In this document: positions 8,877 through 18,697 of the stretch, piece after piece
Layout: each line of letters begins with the position of its first letter
Position numbering within the stretch: position 1 is the first letter of the stretch
From: JAHEEL01 sp963700375
GTDB taxonomy: Bacteria > Actinomycetota > Acidimicrobiia > Spongiisociales > UBA5794
Direction of reading: 5' to 3'
NCBI GenBank assembly: GCA_963700375.1
Contig: CAVOXF010000003.1
Location: 62,001 to 126,000 of the forward strand
DNA length: 64,000 nt
Translations under genes and position numbers: made by a program
Notes under the pieces: generated by a model
Database searches by the model: none
Told to the model about the DNA's origin: nothing
Seen by the model: the letters and a program-made list of their open reading frames with translations, nothing else

Positions 8877-11057
8877 TCACACCTTCTCGAGCGGGGCCCA
8901 AGCCAGGAGGAGACGCTTCTCCCCCATGCCCTCGAAGGCAACCGTGGCTTCGGCGGCTTCGCCTCGACCGACGACTTCAACCACCACACCGTGTCCCCAG
9001 TGGGAATGGCGTACCCGGTCCCCGGTGCTGATCTCGCCCTCGCCCACCGACGCCCGCGGTTCGGCAGCGATCCCCCGGTCCGAGTGGCGCGACCGCTTGA
9101 CGCCGGTGATGAGCTGGCTTGGGATCTCGCCGAGGAAACGGCTCGGACCGTTGTACTGTGACTGGCCCCACAGATTGCGGCTCCACGCCCTGGTCAGAAA
9201 CAGCCGTTGCTCCGCCCGGGTTATCCCGACGTAGCAGAGACGCCTCTCCTCCTCGAGTTCCGTCGTGTTGCCAAGTGACCGCACGTGGGGGAACACGCCA
9301 TCCTCCATGCCGGTGATGAACACCACGGGGAATTCGAGACCCTTGGCGTTGTGGAGGGTCATGAGCGTGACCTGGTCACGTTCTTCATAGGCATCGATGT
9401 CGGCGACGAGGCTGATCGCCTCGAGGAACAACCCAAGCTTCTCCATGGCGTCGAGTTCGGCCCACTCGGCCGGACCCATCGACGCCGGCCCGACCTCCTC
9501 GAACTCGGCAACGGCCGAGGCGAGCTCCCTGAGATTCTCCTCCCGTCCCATCGCTTCGATCGACCGGTCGGATCGGATCATGTCGAGATACCCGGTCTGG
9601 TCGAGGACGGCATCGATCGCGGCAGCCGGACCGTCGGCGGCTCGCTCGGCCAGGTGGTCCATCAGCGCAACGAATTCCTCGATGGCACGCTGGGCGCGGG
9701 GAGTGAGCCGGGGATTCTCCTCCACACGACGCAGGGCCTCGAAGAACCCGATCCCCTCGGATTCGGCGAATCGGTCGACGTGGGCGACACTGGTGTCGCC
9801 GATGGCGCGCTTCGGGACGTTGATGATGCGCTTGAGAGCCACCTGATCGTCGGGATTGACAACACCCCGGAGATACGCGATCGCGTCCTTGACTTCCCGG
9901 CGGTCGTAGTACTTCAGGCCGCCGACCACCTGGTACGGGACCCCATACCGTACGAAGACCTCCTCGATCACCCGACTCTGAGCGTTCGTCCGGTAGAAGA
10001 CCGCAACGCCCGAGAGTGCGATTCCGTCGGCCTCGAGCTCCCGGATCTGGTCGGCGATGAACGCCGCCTCATCCTGTTCGTCTTTCGCCTCGAAGGCGGC
10101 GATGAGTTCGCCCTCACCCTCGTCCGTCCACAGGCGTTTCGGTTTCCTGGCCTCGTTGTTGCTGATCACGGCGTTCGCCGCATCGAGAATCGTCTGGGTT
10201 GACCGGTAGTTCTGCTCGAGCATCACAACGGTGGCATCGCTGTAGTCCTTCTCGAAATCGAGAATGTTGCGCATGTCGGCGCCACGGAACGCGTACACCG
10301 ACTGGTCGGCATCTCCGACGACGAACACGTTGCGGTGAGCACCGGCCAGGAGCTTCACGAGCATGTACTGCGCGTGGTTGGTGTCCTGGTATTCGTCGAC
10401 CAGGAGGTACTGGAACCGTTGCTGGTACTGGGCAAGGACCTCCGGAAATGCCCGGAAGATGTCGACGGTCAGCCCGAGGATGTCGTCGAAATCGACGGCC
10501 GAGGCTTCTACGAGACGCTGCTGATAGAGCCGGTAGACGTCGGAAACCTTCTCGTGATAGAACCCTTCGCCACTCGACCCGTAGGTCTCGTAGTCGATGA
10601 GGTCGTTCTTGGCGTTCGAGATCGCAGCCCGAATCACCTTCGGAGGGAAGTTCTTCGGATCCATGTCGAGATCGCGGATACACATCGTGACGAGGCGCAC
10701 CGAGTCGGCGTCGTCGTAGATGGAGAACGAGGACCGATACCCGAGACGCGGCGCCTCCCTCCGGAGAATCCGCACGCACGCACTGTGGAACGTCGACACC
10801 CACATCCCGTCGGAGACCCGTCCCACAAGGTTCGCGACCCGTTCCTTCATTTCGGCTGCGGCCTTGTTCGTGAAGGTGATCGCGAGGATCGAATACGGGG
10901 AGATACCGAGATCGCGGATCAGATGGGCGATGCGGTACGTCAGAACCCGGGTCTTGCCCGACCCGGCGCCCGCAACGACGAGGACGGGCCCGTCGGTCGC
11001 CGCAACGGCATGCCGCTGCGAAGGGTTGAGGCTGTCGAGAAGGGAGGGTTCGAGCAT
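8877..11057 (-). CDS. pcrA: ATP-dependent DNA helicase PcrA/UvrD
   Basis: 726-residue superfamily 1A 3'-5' helicase used in nucleotide excision repair and replication restart. The Walker A GAGSGKT is at residues 30-36, the Walker B-like DEYQDTNH follows at about 225, and QNYRSTQ and LMTLHNAKGLEF correspond to motifs IV and V. The C-terminal GDRVRHSHWGHGVV is the Tudor-like RNA polymerase-binding region typical of PcrA and UvrD. It starts at the ATG at 11057 and is monocistronic, with about 240 bp of repeat-like sequence upstream. Confidence 0.95.
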   Translation of the reverse strand: MLEPSLLDSLNPSQRHAVAATDGPVLVVAGAGSGKTRVLTYRIAHLIRDLGISPYSILAITFTNKAAAEMKERVANLVGRVSDGMWVSTFHSACVRILRREAPRLGYRSSFSIYDDADSVRLVTMCIRDLDMDPKNFPPKVIRAAISNAKNDLIDYETYGSSGEGFYHEKVSDVYRLYQQRLVEASAVDFDDILGLTVDIFRAFPEVLAQYQQRFQYLLVDEYQDTNHAQYMLVKLLAGAHRNVFVVGDADQSVYAFRGADMRNILDFEKDYSDATVVMLEQNYRSTQTILDAANAVISNNEARKPKRLWTDEGEGELIAAFEAKDEQDEAAFIADQIRELEADGIALSGVAVFYRTNAQSRVIEEVFVRYGVPYQVVGGLKYYDRREVKDAIAYLRGVVNPDDQVALKRIINVPKRAIGDTSVAHVDRFAESEGIGFFEALRRVEENPRLTPRAQRAIEEFVALMDHLAERAADGPAAAIDAVLDQTGYLDMIRSDRSIEAMGREENLRELASAVAEFEEVGPASMGPAEWAELDAMEKLGLFLEAISLVADIDAYEERDQVTLMTLHNAKGLEFPVVFITGMEDGVFPHVRSLGNTTELEEERRLCYVGITRAEQRLFLTRAWSRNLWGQSQYNGPSRFLGEIPSQLITGVKRSRHSDRGIAAEPRASVGEGEISTGDRVRHSHWGHGVVVEVVGRGEAAEATVAFEGMGEKRLLLAWAPLEKV

Positions 11058-11159
11058 CGGAACCCGGAGTGTACCGGTCCCCCGTGCGCGAACTACATGC
11101 GAGTAAGTAGGCGTGAGTTGCGGGCCACGTGCTCGGCTCGCTGAACAGCTGAGTGTTCG

Positions 11160-11250
11160 TCGCTTCTCCCACGAAGTGGGGGAGGCGCAAGCATCCGGCC
11201 GGGCGGCTGGAGCGCAGCGGAGGGGGCTTTGGGAGCCCGAGGCGCCCCAG
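11160..11250. repeat. Hairpin-containing intergenic repeat-like sequence
   Basis: Spacer between pcrA and the CheA-like gene. It has an imperfect hairpin ctcccac-gaa-gtggggg, then gcgcagcggagggggc, and a ggcgactgg motif near 11268. The same elements recur at about 4510-4670, 17510-17690 and 25450-25520 in varied order. No coding potential was seen. Confidence 0.35.
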
Positions 11251-11296
11251 ATGAGCTCTGGCGACTGGAAGCTGACGACTGGCTCCTGCCGAAGCC

Positions 11297-14200
11297 CTAC
11301 GCCGTCTGTTCCTTCTCGCGGCGGAGCGTGATCAACTCGCGGAGCTTCTCGGCGAGTCCGCCCTCACGGAAGTCGGCCTTGTCGAAGAACGCATCGACGC
11401 CGGCCTCGCGGGCCCGATCGACGTCCTCACCCTCGGCGACACCCGACAGCATGACGATGGGAAGGTCACCGTGGCGCTGCCTGACCATGTGCGCGAGTGC
11501 CACACCGTCGGCCCGCGGCATGGAGAAGTCGACGACCACGGCATCGATCGACCCCGAGTGCAGCGCTCCAAGCGCATCGGCCACGCTCGCGGCCACAGAC
11601 GTATTGAACCCACTCGTCGCGAGGGCCGAGGAAACGACCTGCTGGACGCCGACGGAGTCGTCAACAATGAGGACCCTGGCCGCAGGGAAAGCGGGCGCTT
11701 CGATTGCGACTTCGCGTTGGCGCTCGGCAAGGCGAGTCGGGTCAACGAGGAGTACGACCTGCTCACCCCCGAGGAGGGCAGCGCCGGTTACCTCGGCGGC
11801 CTGCGCGTCGGCGAGCACCGCACCGAGTTCCTTCGCTGCAACGCGGCGGATCCCGATGACCTCTTCTACGCCAAGGGCGACTGGACCCGCCGCGCTTGTC
11901 GCCACCACGATCGACGCTGGCACTGCATCCGACCGAATGCCCATCAGATCGGCGAATGACGCGAATGGGACGTCTCCGTCGATCCGCTCGAGAACGGTCG
12001 TGTGGTCGGCCACGGCGATCGTCGCCAGGTTCATATCGACGACGTCTAGGACTCCGGTCTCGGGGATGCCCCACATGATGCCGCCGGTCTTCACCAGGAG
12101 GGCATTCTGCATCGCCTGGTGGACCGGAACGACCATCGAGATCCTGGTTTCCACCTTCGGAGTGCTCTCAACACGAAGGGACCCATTCAACGACTCCATT
12201 GCCTCGCGCACGACGGCCAGGCCATCCCCGTCGCCGGCCAAGTCGTCCGCCACGTCACGGGTGGTGAAGCCGTTCTGATACAGCAGCGAACGGAGCGCGT
12301 CCGGGGCAAGCTCGGCTGAAGGGTCGAGGAGCCCGAGTGACAGGCCCTTCTCCCTGATGGCCCGCCAGTCGATGCCGCGACCATCGTCCACCACGGAGAC
12401 CTCGAGGTTGACATCGGATTGCTTTGCTTCGATTCGAATCAGCCCGGTTCCCGACTTGCCTGCACCGAGGCGTGTGTCGATGTCTTCGATGCCATGCACA
12501 GCGGAGTTGACCACGAGTTGGCGTACGGCGTCACCAAGACGCTCGAGGACCTGTCGGTCGACCAGTATGTCGTCTCCCACGATTTCGACTGTCAGCTCCT
12601 TGCCGGTCTTGCGGCTCAGGTAACGGCCGAGCTGGGGCAGGGTGTTCGTCACGTCTTGCAGCGGCGCTGCTGCGAGCGCGAGCGCCTTGGTCTCGATCAG
12701 CTCCGATGCCGAAGAGACCGGTTCGATCCCCTGGGCGATAGCCGAGACGCGGTCGGAGAAGAATGGGTCGGCGACGGCAACCTCGGCGAACTCCGCCAGT
12801 TGTTCCTTCACCGCCTCGAGATCCATGCGCAGCGTGACGATGTGGTTGACGAGTTCGTACAGGCGGCCGGTGTTGACGGCGATCGCCTCCTCAGCGGCCC
12901 ATGTCTGGACGGCCTTGACGAGCCCGCCGAGGTCGTCAACGCCGGAGGAGTCACGAGGGACCGGCTTCCGATTCGAGGGCAGCGCAACGACGCCGGGATC
13001 GCTGGCCGCGACCGCAGTCCCGGCCAGGTCGCTCGCGGGCTCATCGTCGAATACCTCCGGAACGCCGGATTCATCGTCGGATACCGGGAACTCGATCAGT
13101 GCACCGAGCGCTTCTTCGCGCTCGTCGCCGCCGGCGTCTGCGGAGTCTTCGTCAACCACGACCCGGGGATCATCATCGGAATCGCTGAACGGCTCATCGA
13201 CCGTAGCTCGTGCGTTGGCGGCAATCGTGAACGGAAGATCATCCATTGCGATCTCCGTTTCCTCCTCCGCCCCCACTTCGGCCCCTACCCCAACCAACGG
13301 CCCTGCCTCATCCGAGACACCCGTGGCTTCGAATCCTTCCTCAACCTCCCCGGGATCATCGGTGTCGGCATCATCACCGTGGTCCGCCGGTTCGGCAGCA
13401 ATCTCGGCAGCGGCACCTTCCTGCATCATCGAACGGCGAAGCTCCGCGAAAGCCTGCTGAGCCGAACGAGCTGCATCTGCGGCTTCCTCGTCGGAAGTCT
13501 CGGCCTCCGCGTGCGCCTCCCGCGGCGACTCGTTCTCGACGAATGTGAGTACGACCGGCTTGTCCGCAAGCGCCTCGACCGCGGCTTCCTCCCCGGAGTC
13601 GACCCCAGCACCCGCAAGCCGCGCGAACGCATCGTGGGCCGACACCACCGATTCCCCCACCAGCTCCTCAACCGCGGCTTCCTCTCCGGAGTCGACGCCA
13701 GCACCCGCAAGCCGCGCGAACGCATCGTGGGCCGAAGACGCCGGCTCGTCCACCGGCTCCTCAACCACGCCATCATCACCAAGCTCGACGCCAGCACCCG
13801 CAAGCCGCGCGAACGCATCGTGGGCCGAAGACGCCGGCTCGTCCACCGGCACCTCGACCGCACCGACCTTGCCGAGCTCCTCAACGAATGGTTCGGACGC
13901 GTCAAACGCCTGCTGTTCGATCGTCAAAGATTGGGTTTGCTCAGGGGAACTCTCGTCGGCCGATTCGACGGACTCGGGAGCGTCAGCGACGACCTCGGTC
14001 GTGTCCACGGCCTCCTCGCCGACGAGCACTACATCGGACCCGAAATCCGGAGCGATGTCCTGCTCGGCTCCGGACAATGCGACCGGGTCGACCTGTGGAA
14101 CCGGGGGTAGTTCTTCCGGTAGTTCCTGCCCTTCGAAGAACTCATGAACGGCAGCCATCGCCTCGGCGAGTTCAGCCGGATCGTCGAGGGAGGACGGAAT

Positions 14201-14494
14201 CGCGGCGCTCAGCGCTTCGAGTATGCGCCCGAAGATCGGGGAGGGCGTGATTTCACCCTGCTGGATCCATCTCCAGATCATCTCGAGCATCAACCCGGCG
14301 GACCCGACATCCTCGTAGCCCATGACACGCCCGGTGCCCTTGATCGTGTGACCCTCCCGGAGGAGGTCGCCGGCCTCTTGCGGCGAGACCGCTCCCCCCC
14401 GGAGCGCCTGTGCACCCTCGACCAGGCGTGCGGATCGCTCCGTCACCTCGTCGAGGAACATCTTCTGCATTTCTGGATCGTTGCTCCAGGCCAC
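11297..14494 (-). CDS. CheA-type hybrid histidine kinase with Hpt, CheW and receiver domains
   Basis: 1065-residue cytoplasmic sensor kinase. Residues 1-120 are an Hpt domain with phospho-acceptor His49 (REGHTIKGTGRVMGY). Residues 125-500 are a long acidic linker carrying three near-identical 31-residue repeats (SAHDAFARLAGAGV at 223, 254 and 285) and a degraded fourth at 344. A CheA-like HATPase follows (N-box NSAVHGIED, G1 VVDDGRGID, G2 GDGDGLAVV), then a CheW-like domain and a C-terminal receiver with Asp989 and Lys1039. No other chemotaxis or pilus genes lie nearby. The architecture resembles ChpA/PilL-type kinases. The input and output are unknown. Confidence 0.88.
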   Translation of the reverse strand: MAWSNDPEMQKMFLDEVTERSARLVEGAQALRGGAVSPQEAGDLLREGHTIKGTGRVMGYEDVGSAGLMLEMIWRWIQQGEITPSPIFGRILEALSAAIPSSLDDPAELAEAMAAVHEFFEGQELPEELPPVPQVDPVALSGAEQDIAPDFGSDVVLVGEEAVDTTEVVADAPESVESADESSPEQTQSLTIEQQAFDASEPFVEELGKVGAVEVPVDEPASSAHDAFARLAGAGVELGDDGVVEEPVDEPASSAHDAFARLAGAGVDSGEEAAVEELVGESVVSAHDAFARLAGAGVDSGEEAAVEALADKPVVLTFVENESPREAHAEAETSDEEAADAARSAQQAFAELRRSMMQEGAAAEIAAEPADHGDDADTDDPGEVEEGFEATGVSDEAGPLVGVGAEVGAEEETEIAMDDLPFTIAANARATVDEPFSDSDDDPRVVVDEDSADAGGDEREEALGALIEFPVSDDESGVPEVFDDEPASDLAGTAVAASDPGVVALPSNRKPVPRDSSGVDDLGGLVKAVQTWAAEEAIAVNTGRLYELVNHIVTLRMDLEAVKEQLAEFAEVAVADPFFSDRVSAIAQGIEPVSSASELIETKALALAAAPLQDVTNTLPQLGRYLSRKTGKELTVEIVGDDILVDRQVLERLGDAVRQLVVNSAVHGIEDIDTRLGAGKSGTGLIRIEAKQSDVNLEVSVVDDGRGIDWRAIREKGLSLGLLDPSAELAPDALRSLLYQNGFTTRDVADDLAGDGDGLAVVREAMESLNGSLRVESTPKVETRISMVVPVHQAMQNALLVKTGGIMWGIPETGVLDVVDMNLATIAVADHTTVLERIDGDVPFASFADLMGIRSDAVPASIVVATSAAGPVALGVEEVIGIRRVAAKELGAVLADAQAAEVTGAALLGGEQVVLLVDPTRLAERQREVAIEAPAFPAARVLIVDDSVGVQQVVSSALATSGFNTSVAASVADALGALHSGSIDAVVVDFSMPRADGVALAHMVRQRHGDLPIVMLSGVAEGEDVDRAREAGVDAFFDKADFREGGLAEKLRELITLRREKEQTA
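13550..13828 (-). repeat. Three 93-bp tandem repeats inside the CheA-like gene
   Basis: In-frame tandem repeat of 31 codons (residues 223-315 of the kinase). Each unit starts with SAHDAFARLAGAGV, followed by an acidic spacer ending in a VEE-x-V pattern. The first 14 residues are almost invariant while the spacers drift. Confidence 0.9.
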
Positions 14495-14566
14495 GGATGC
14501 ACCTCAAACTGCGCGCATTGCTGTGCAGCAGGTATCGACCGCCTGCGCAGATCCCTTGAGGACTAC

Positions 14567-14695
14567 GCCACGAACCCAGGGTTCTCCACCTCGCATTGAG
14601 CGCCGACAGCCCGCGGAATGGGTCGGCGTCTCGACCAACCCGATTCTGCGGGCCCACGGCGTCAAATAGAAAGCGGAGAACCCTGGGTTCGCAGC
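14567..14695 (-). repeat. 129-bp MITE-like element, copy A
   Basis: Intergenic element between the CheA-like gene and guaA. Its termini are perfect 16-bp inverted repeats, cgaacccagggttctc (14571-14586) and its complement (14676-14691). Its reverse complement matches 39373-39501 over the full 129 bp at roughly 80 percent identity, so the two copies are in opposite orientation. It encodes no transposase. Confidence 0.9.
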
Positions 14696-14742
14696 GTTGG
14701 GGTGTCGATGGTCCGCGGAAGAGGGAAATGCCCCGTCGCGGG

Positions 14743-16308
14743 CTACTCCCACTCAATCGTCGAGGGGGGTTTCGACGAGATGTCGTAGGCCACACGGTTG
14801 ATCCCGGGGACCTCGTTGATCACGCGAGACGAGATCGCCGCGAGCACGTCATAGGGAAGGCGCGCCCAATCCGCGGTCATCGCATCATCTGAGGTGACGG
14901 CCCGAAGAATCAGCGGATAGGCGTAGGTTCGGCCGTCGCCCTGAACCCCGACCGAACGGATCGCCGGCAACACTCCGAAGGTCTGCCACAGCTCGCGATA
15001 GAGACCAGCCTTGTGGATCTCCTCGAGCACGATCGCATCGGCATCTCGCAGAATGTCCAGCCGCTCCTTCGTCACATCCCCGATGATCCGTACAGCGAGA
15101 CCGGGGCCCGGGAACGGCTGCCGCCAGACAATGTCCTCGGGCAGCCCAAGCTCCTCACCGACCGCCCGAACCTCGTCCTTGAACAGATCCCGAAGCGGCT
15201 CGATCAGCGAGAGCACCATGTCCTCCGGCAATCCGCCGACGTTGTGGTGGCTCTTGATCTTCGCCGCGTCCTTGGTCCCCGACTCGATCACATCGGGGTA
15301 CAGGGTCCCCTGCACGAGGTACGCGGAGTCGACGACCTCGGACGCAACCTCTTCAAACACGCGAATGAACGTCTCGCCGATGATCTTCCGCTTCTGTTCG
15401 GGGTCCGTGATGCCCGCCAGGGCATCGAGGAACCGGTCCTCGACCTTGAGATGAATGAGGTTCATGTTGAACGTCCGCCGGAACGTCTCCTCGACCTGCT
15501 CGGCCTCTCCCTTGCGGAGCAGACCGTGGTCAACGAACACACAAACGAGTTGGTCGCCGATCGCCTTGTGGACGAGGGCGGCGGCGACGGAGGAGTCGAC
15601 GCCACCGGAAAGCCCGCAAATCACCGTCCCGGCGCCGACCTCCTCGCGGATCGCGGCGACCGACTGTTCGATGATCCCGACGTGAGTCCAGGTCGGTCGA
15701 GCGCGGCATGCGGCGTAGAGGAAGTGCTTCAGGATCTCTTGGCCTCGAGGCGTGTGGGCGACCTCGGGATGGAACTGCACGCCGAAGAGACGACGCTCTC
15801 GGTCCTCCATCGCCGCCACGGGAGATTCGGCGGTAGCAGCCGTCACGACAAAGCCCGGCGGGGCCTCGGTGACGGCGTCGCGGTGGCTCATCCACACGGG
15901 CTGCTCGGCGGCAAGGCCGGCAAAGAGCGTGGACTCGCCCGTCACCGTGAGATCTGCCGGCCCGTACTCGGCCACGTCATTGCGTTCCACCGTTCCGCCG
16001 AGCCCGTCGGCCAGGACCTGGTGCCCGTAGCAAATGCCGAGTACCGGAATCCCGAGGTCGAAGATGGCCCGATCGATCTCATAGGCACCCGGTTCGTAGA
16101 CCGAAGCCGGACCGCCCGATAGGATGATCCCGACCGGCGCGTGGGCTGCCACTTCGTCGGCAGTGATGTCCCGAGGGACGATCTCCGAGAAGACGTGCGC
16201 CTCGCGGACGCGCCGCGCGATCAGTTGCGCGTACTGCGCTCCGAAGTCGACAACCAGCACCCGATCGAAGTCGCCGTCCGAGGCGTGTCCTATGGCTGCG
16301 CCTGCCAC
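14743..16308 (-). CDS. guaA: GMP synthase (glutamine-hydrolysing)
   Basis: Aminates XMP to GMP. The 521-residue protein has an N-terminal glutamine amidotransferase domain with nucleophile Cys93 in GICYGHQ and FHPEV as the His/Glu dyad. An ATP pyrophosphatase domain follows with P-loop SGGVDSS, and the dimerisation domain ends in STIEWE, the canonical C-terminus. The start is GTG at 16308, one base after the guaB3 stop, giving a tightly coupled guaB3-guaA pair. A canonical guaB is not in this window. Confidence 0.97.
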   Translation of the reverse strand: MAGAAIGHASDGDFDRVLVVDFGAQYAQLIARRVREAHVFSEIVPRDITADEVAAHAPVGIILSGGPASVYEPGAYEIDRAIFDLGIPVLGICYGHQVLADGLGGTVERNDVAEYGPADLTVTGESTLFAGLAAEQPVWMSHRDAVTEAPPGFVVTAATAESPVAAMEDRERRLFGVQFHPEVAHTPRGQEILKHFLYAACRARPTWTHVGIIEQSVAAIREEVGAGTVICGLSGGVDSSVAAALVHKAIGDQLVCVFVDHGLLRKGEAEQVEETFRRTFNMNLIHLKVEDRFLDALAGITDPEQKRKIIGETFIRVFEEVASEVVDSAYLVQGTLYPDVIESGTKDAAKIKSHHNVGGLPEDMVLSLIEPLRDLFKDEVRAVGEELGLPEDIVWRQPFPGPGLAVRIIGDVTKERLDILRDADAIVLEEIHKAGLYRELWQTFGVLPAIRSVGVQGDGRTYAYPLILRAVTSDDAMTADWARLPYDVLAAISSRVINEVPGINRVAYDISSKPPSTIEWE

Positions 16309-16309
16309 G

Positions 16310-17467
16310 TCAACCCATCCCCACGCCCTGCGCCCGCTGGAGTTGCTTGCCTTCGGTCTGCAGGGCCGGAGCGACCATCACCTCGGCCTTCTGGAACTCC
16401 TTGACGTTGGCGTAGCCCGTCGTGGCCATCGATGTGCGCAGCGCGCCGAACAGGTTGCGCTTGCCATCGTTCTCGTGAGCCGGTCCGAGCAGCAACTCCT
16501 CGATGGTCCCGATTGTCCCGACACGGACGCGCGATCCGCGGGGAAGCGTCGGATGGAACGTCGCCATCCCCCAGTGAACGCCGTTCCCGGGCGCCTCTAC
16601 CGTTGCCGCGAAAGGGGATCCGAGCATCACCGCGTCGGCACCGACCGCAATGGCCTTGGCGATGTCGCCGCCGGTCCGCATGCCGCCATCGGCGATCACG
16701 TGCACATACCGGCCGGTTTCTTCGAGATACCTGGTTCTTGCACCGGCCGCGTCCGCAATCGCGGTCGCCTGCGGGACACCGATCCCGAGAACGGCGCGGG
16801 TCGTACATGCAGCGCCGGGCCCGACTCCCACGAGTACGGCCACAGCGCCCGTGCGCATCAGGTGGAGTGCCCCCGAGTACGAGGCCACACCGCCGACGAT
16901 GACCGGCATCTCGACCTCGCGGATGAACGCGAAGAGGTCGAGGGGTTCCACTCTCGACGACACGTGCTCGGCCGAGACCACCGTCCCCTGGACGACAAGG
17001 ATGTCCAGGCCACCCTTCTTGGCGAAGGCGATGTGGCGGCTGACATGCTGCGGAGTCAGGCTGGCCGCCGTGATGATCCCGGCGTCCTTCATCTCCCGTA
17101 CACGCTGGGTGATCAAGTCTTGATCGACCGGAGCTGCATACATCTCCTGCATCCGCCGCGTGGCCTCATCGTCCGGTAGCAGCGAGATCTCTTCGTAGAT
17201 CACCTGCGGATCCTCGTACTTCGTCCAAAGGCCTTCGAGGTTGAGGACCGCAAGACCCCCGAGACGAGAAATCTCGATCGCGGTCGCCGGACTGACCGCC
17301 GAGTCCATACCGGCCGCAAGAAGCGGTAGACCGAACGTGAACGCGTCCATCTCCCAACTCAGGTCGACGTCCTCGGGATCCCGGGTCCGCCTCGACGGGA
17401 CGATGGCAATGTCATCGAACCCGTAGGCCCGGCGACCGGATTTCGCGATTCCAATCTCGATATCCAC
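16310..17467 (-). CDS. guaB3: GuaB3 family IMP dehydrogenase-related protein
   Basis: 385-residue TIM-barrel enzyme without CBS domains. It has the early motif GRRAYGFDDIAIVPS, the GGLAVLNLEGL region and the catalytic Cys loop AACTTR. Actinobacteria commonly carry this paralogue between guaB and guaA. It was long annotated as IMP dehydrogenase, but related proteins have been reported to reduce GMP to IMP, so its direction here is open. GTG at 17467 is preferred because GAAGGG lies nine bases upstream; an ATG at 17500 lacks a ribosome site. Confidence 0.88.
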   Translation of the reverse strand: MDIEIGIAKSGRRAYGFDDIAIVPSRRTRDPEDVDLSWEMDAFTFGLPLLAAGMDSAVSPATAIEISRLGGLAVLNLEGLWTKYEDPQVIYEEISLLPDDEATRRMQEMYAAPVDQDLITQRVREMKDAGIITAASLTPQHVSRHIAFAKKGGLDILVVQGTVVSAEHVSSRVEPLDLFAFIREVEMPVIVGGVASYSGALHLMRTGAVAVLVGVGPGAACTTRAVLGIGVPQATAIADAAGARTRYLEETGRYVHVIADGGMRTGGDIAKAIAVGADAVMLGSPFAATVEAPGNGVHWGMATFHPTLPRGSRVRVGTIGTIEELLLGPAHENDGKRNLFGALRTSMATTGYANVKEFQKAEVMVAPALQTEGKQLQRAQGVGMG

Positions 17468-17512
17468 GAAGAAACGCCCTTCAGATAGGTGGTGATGCAA
17501 GCACGAGTTGAG

Positions 17513-17540
17513 GGTAGCCAGTCACCGGTAGCCAGTCACC
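17513..17540. repeat. Tandem 14-bp duplication (ggtagccagtcacc)
   Basis: Two exact head-to-tail copies of ggtagccagtcacc, followed by a partial third (ggtcgcc), in the trpS-guaB3 spacer. The core GCCAGTC is also tandemly repeated at 24091-24111. The rest of the spacer to 17682 is hairpin-rich and non-coding. Confidence 0.75.
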
Positions 17541-17682
17541 GGTCGCCGAGCGCGTGGGAAGGCGACCGTGACTCCACGTCGTCACAGCGAACGCAGCCCC
17601 CTCAGCTGCGCTCCGGCCGTGCGGCCGGAAGCTCGCGCCTCCGCCGGTTCGCGGGAGAGGCGAAGGCGTCTCCCCTGCCGAG

Positions 17683-18684
17683 CTAGAAGCGGCCCAGGCC
17701 CACGGCGTCGCGCACCTTCTGCTGGTGGCGTTCGGCTCTTGTGCGGGCGTCGAGGGCGCCCTTCTGGAGGAGACGCGCCACTTCGGCATCGTCGAGGTTC
17801 TTGAGGGAAGCACGGATCGGCGCGAGTTCTGCGATGATCGCCTCGGCGACCGCCTCCTTGAACCGCCCGTACCCGCCGCTCGCGTATTCCGAAGCGAGAT
17901 CGTCGATCGACTGTCCGGTGGTTGCAGCCATGATCTCGAGCAGGTTCGAAATCCCGGGCTTCGCCTCGATGTCGTACCGCACCATCGGATCCGAGTCGGT
18001 GACCGCCGACTTGACCTTCTTGCGAATCACATCGGGCGAGTCGTCCAGGTTGATCCGGTTCTTCGAATTCGGGTCGCTGCTCGACATCTTGGCCGTCGGC
18101 TCGACCAGCGACATGACGCGGGCCGCGGTCTCGGGGATCAACGGCTCAGGAATCGGGAAGACCTCTTCGAAACGGTTGTTGAACCGCTCGGCAAGATCGC
18201 GAGCCATCTCGAGATGCTGCTTCTGGTCCTCGCCCACCGGGACGAGGTCGGCCCCGTACAGCAGGATGTCGGCTGCCATCAACACCGGATACGAGTACAG
18301 GCCGAGGTTGGCGGGCATGCCCTTTTCGAGCTTGTCCTTGTGCTGCGTCATCCGGTTCAACACACCGGTCGGGGTCAGCGTGCCGAGAATCCACGCCAGT
18401 TCGGCATGCTGCGGCACCTGGCTCTGCATGTAGAGCAGCGACCGATCCGGGTCGATCCCGAGGGCCAGAAGCACTTTGGCGGTTTCGAGACGGAGGCGAT
18501 GGAACTCCACCGGGTCGTAGGGGACGGTCATGGCGTGGAGGTCCACGACGCAGTAGATCACGTCGTAGGCATCGTCATCCTGGAGCGAGACCCAGTTACG
18601 GAATGCACCGAGATAGCCGCCGAGGTGCATCGCCCCCGAGGGCTGAACCCCCGAGAACACCGTCTTCTTCACCTGTTCTGTCAC
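17683..18684 (-). CDS. trpS: Tryptophanyl-tRNA synthetase
   Basis: Class Ic synthetase that charges tRNA-Trp. The 333-residue protein has the HIGH-equivalent in PSGAMHLGGY, GADLVPVGEDQKQH for Trp and dimer contacts, and KMSSS as the class I signature. The start is GTG at 18684 with GGAGG four to five bases upstream. A leader with mutually exclusive hairpins and a U-tract precedes it (18698-18772), suggesting transcription attenuation. It lies next to guaB3-guaA but probably has its own promoter in the divergent region shared with cimA. Confidence 0.96.
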   Translation of the reverse strand: MTEQVKKTVFSGVQPSGAMHLGGYLGAFRNWVSLQDDDAYDVIYCVVDLHAMTVPYDPVEFHRLRLETAKVLLALGIDPDRSLLYMQSQVPQHAELAWILGTLTPTGVLNRMTQHKDKLEKGMPANLGLYSYPVLMAADILLYGADLVPVGEDQKQHLEMARDLAERFNNRFEEVFPIPEPLIPETAARVMSLVEPTAKMSSSDPNSKNRINLDDSPDVIRKKVKSAVTDSDPMVRYDIEAKPGISNLLEIMAATTGQSIDDLASEYASGGYGRFKEAVAEAIIAELAPIRASLKNLDDAEVARLLQKGALDARTRAERHQQKVRDAVGLGRF

Positions 18685-18697
18685 CAGTCCTCCTCAC

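Noticed and set aside
8756..8989. Longer start for the nitronate monooxygenase
   Set aside because: It would overlap the helicase gene by more than 100 bp and adds non-conserved sequence. GTG 8755 fits the homologous N-terminus.
12419..14110. Plus-strand open frame of 563 codons opposite the CheA-like kinase
   Set aside because: Opposite-strand shadow of a well-supported multidomain kinase. Its repeats simply mirror the 93-bp repeats of the kinase.
14504..14752. Short minus-strand coding frame within the 129-bp repeat (NPGFSAFYLTP...)
   Set aside because: The frame is shared with copy B only because the repeat is the same. There is no ribosome site and it crosses the repeat ends.
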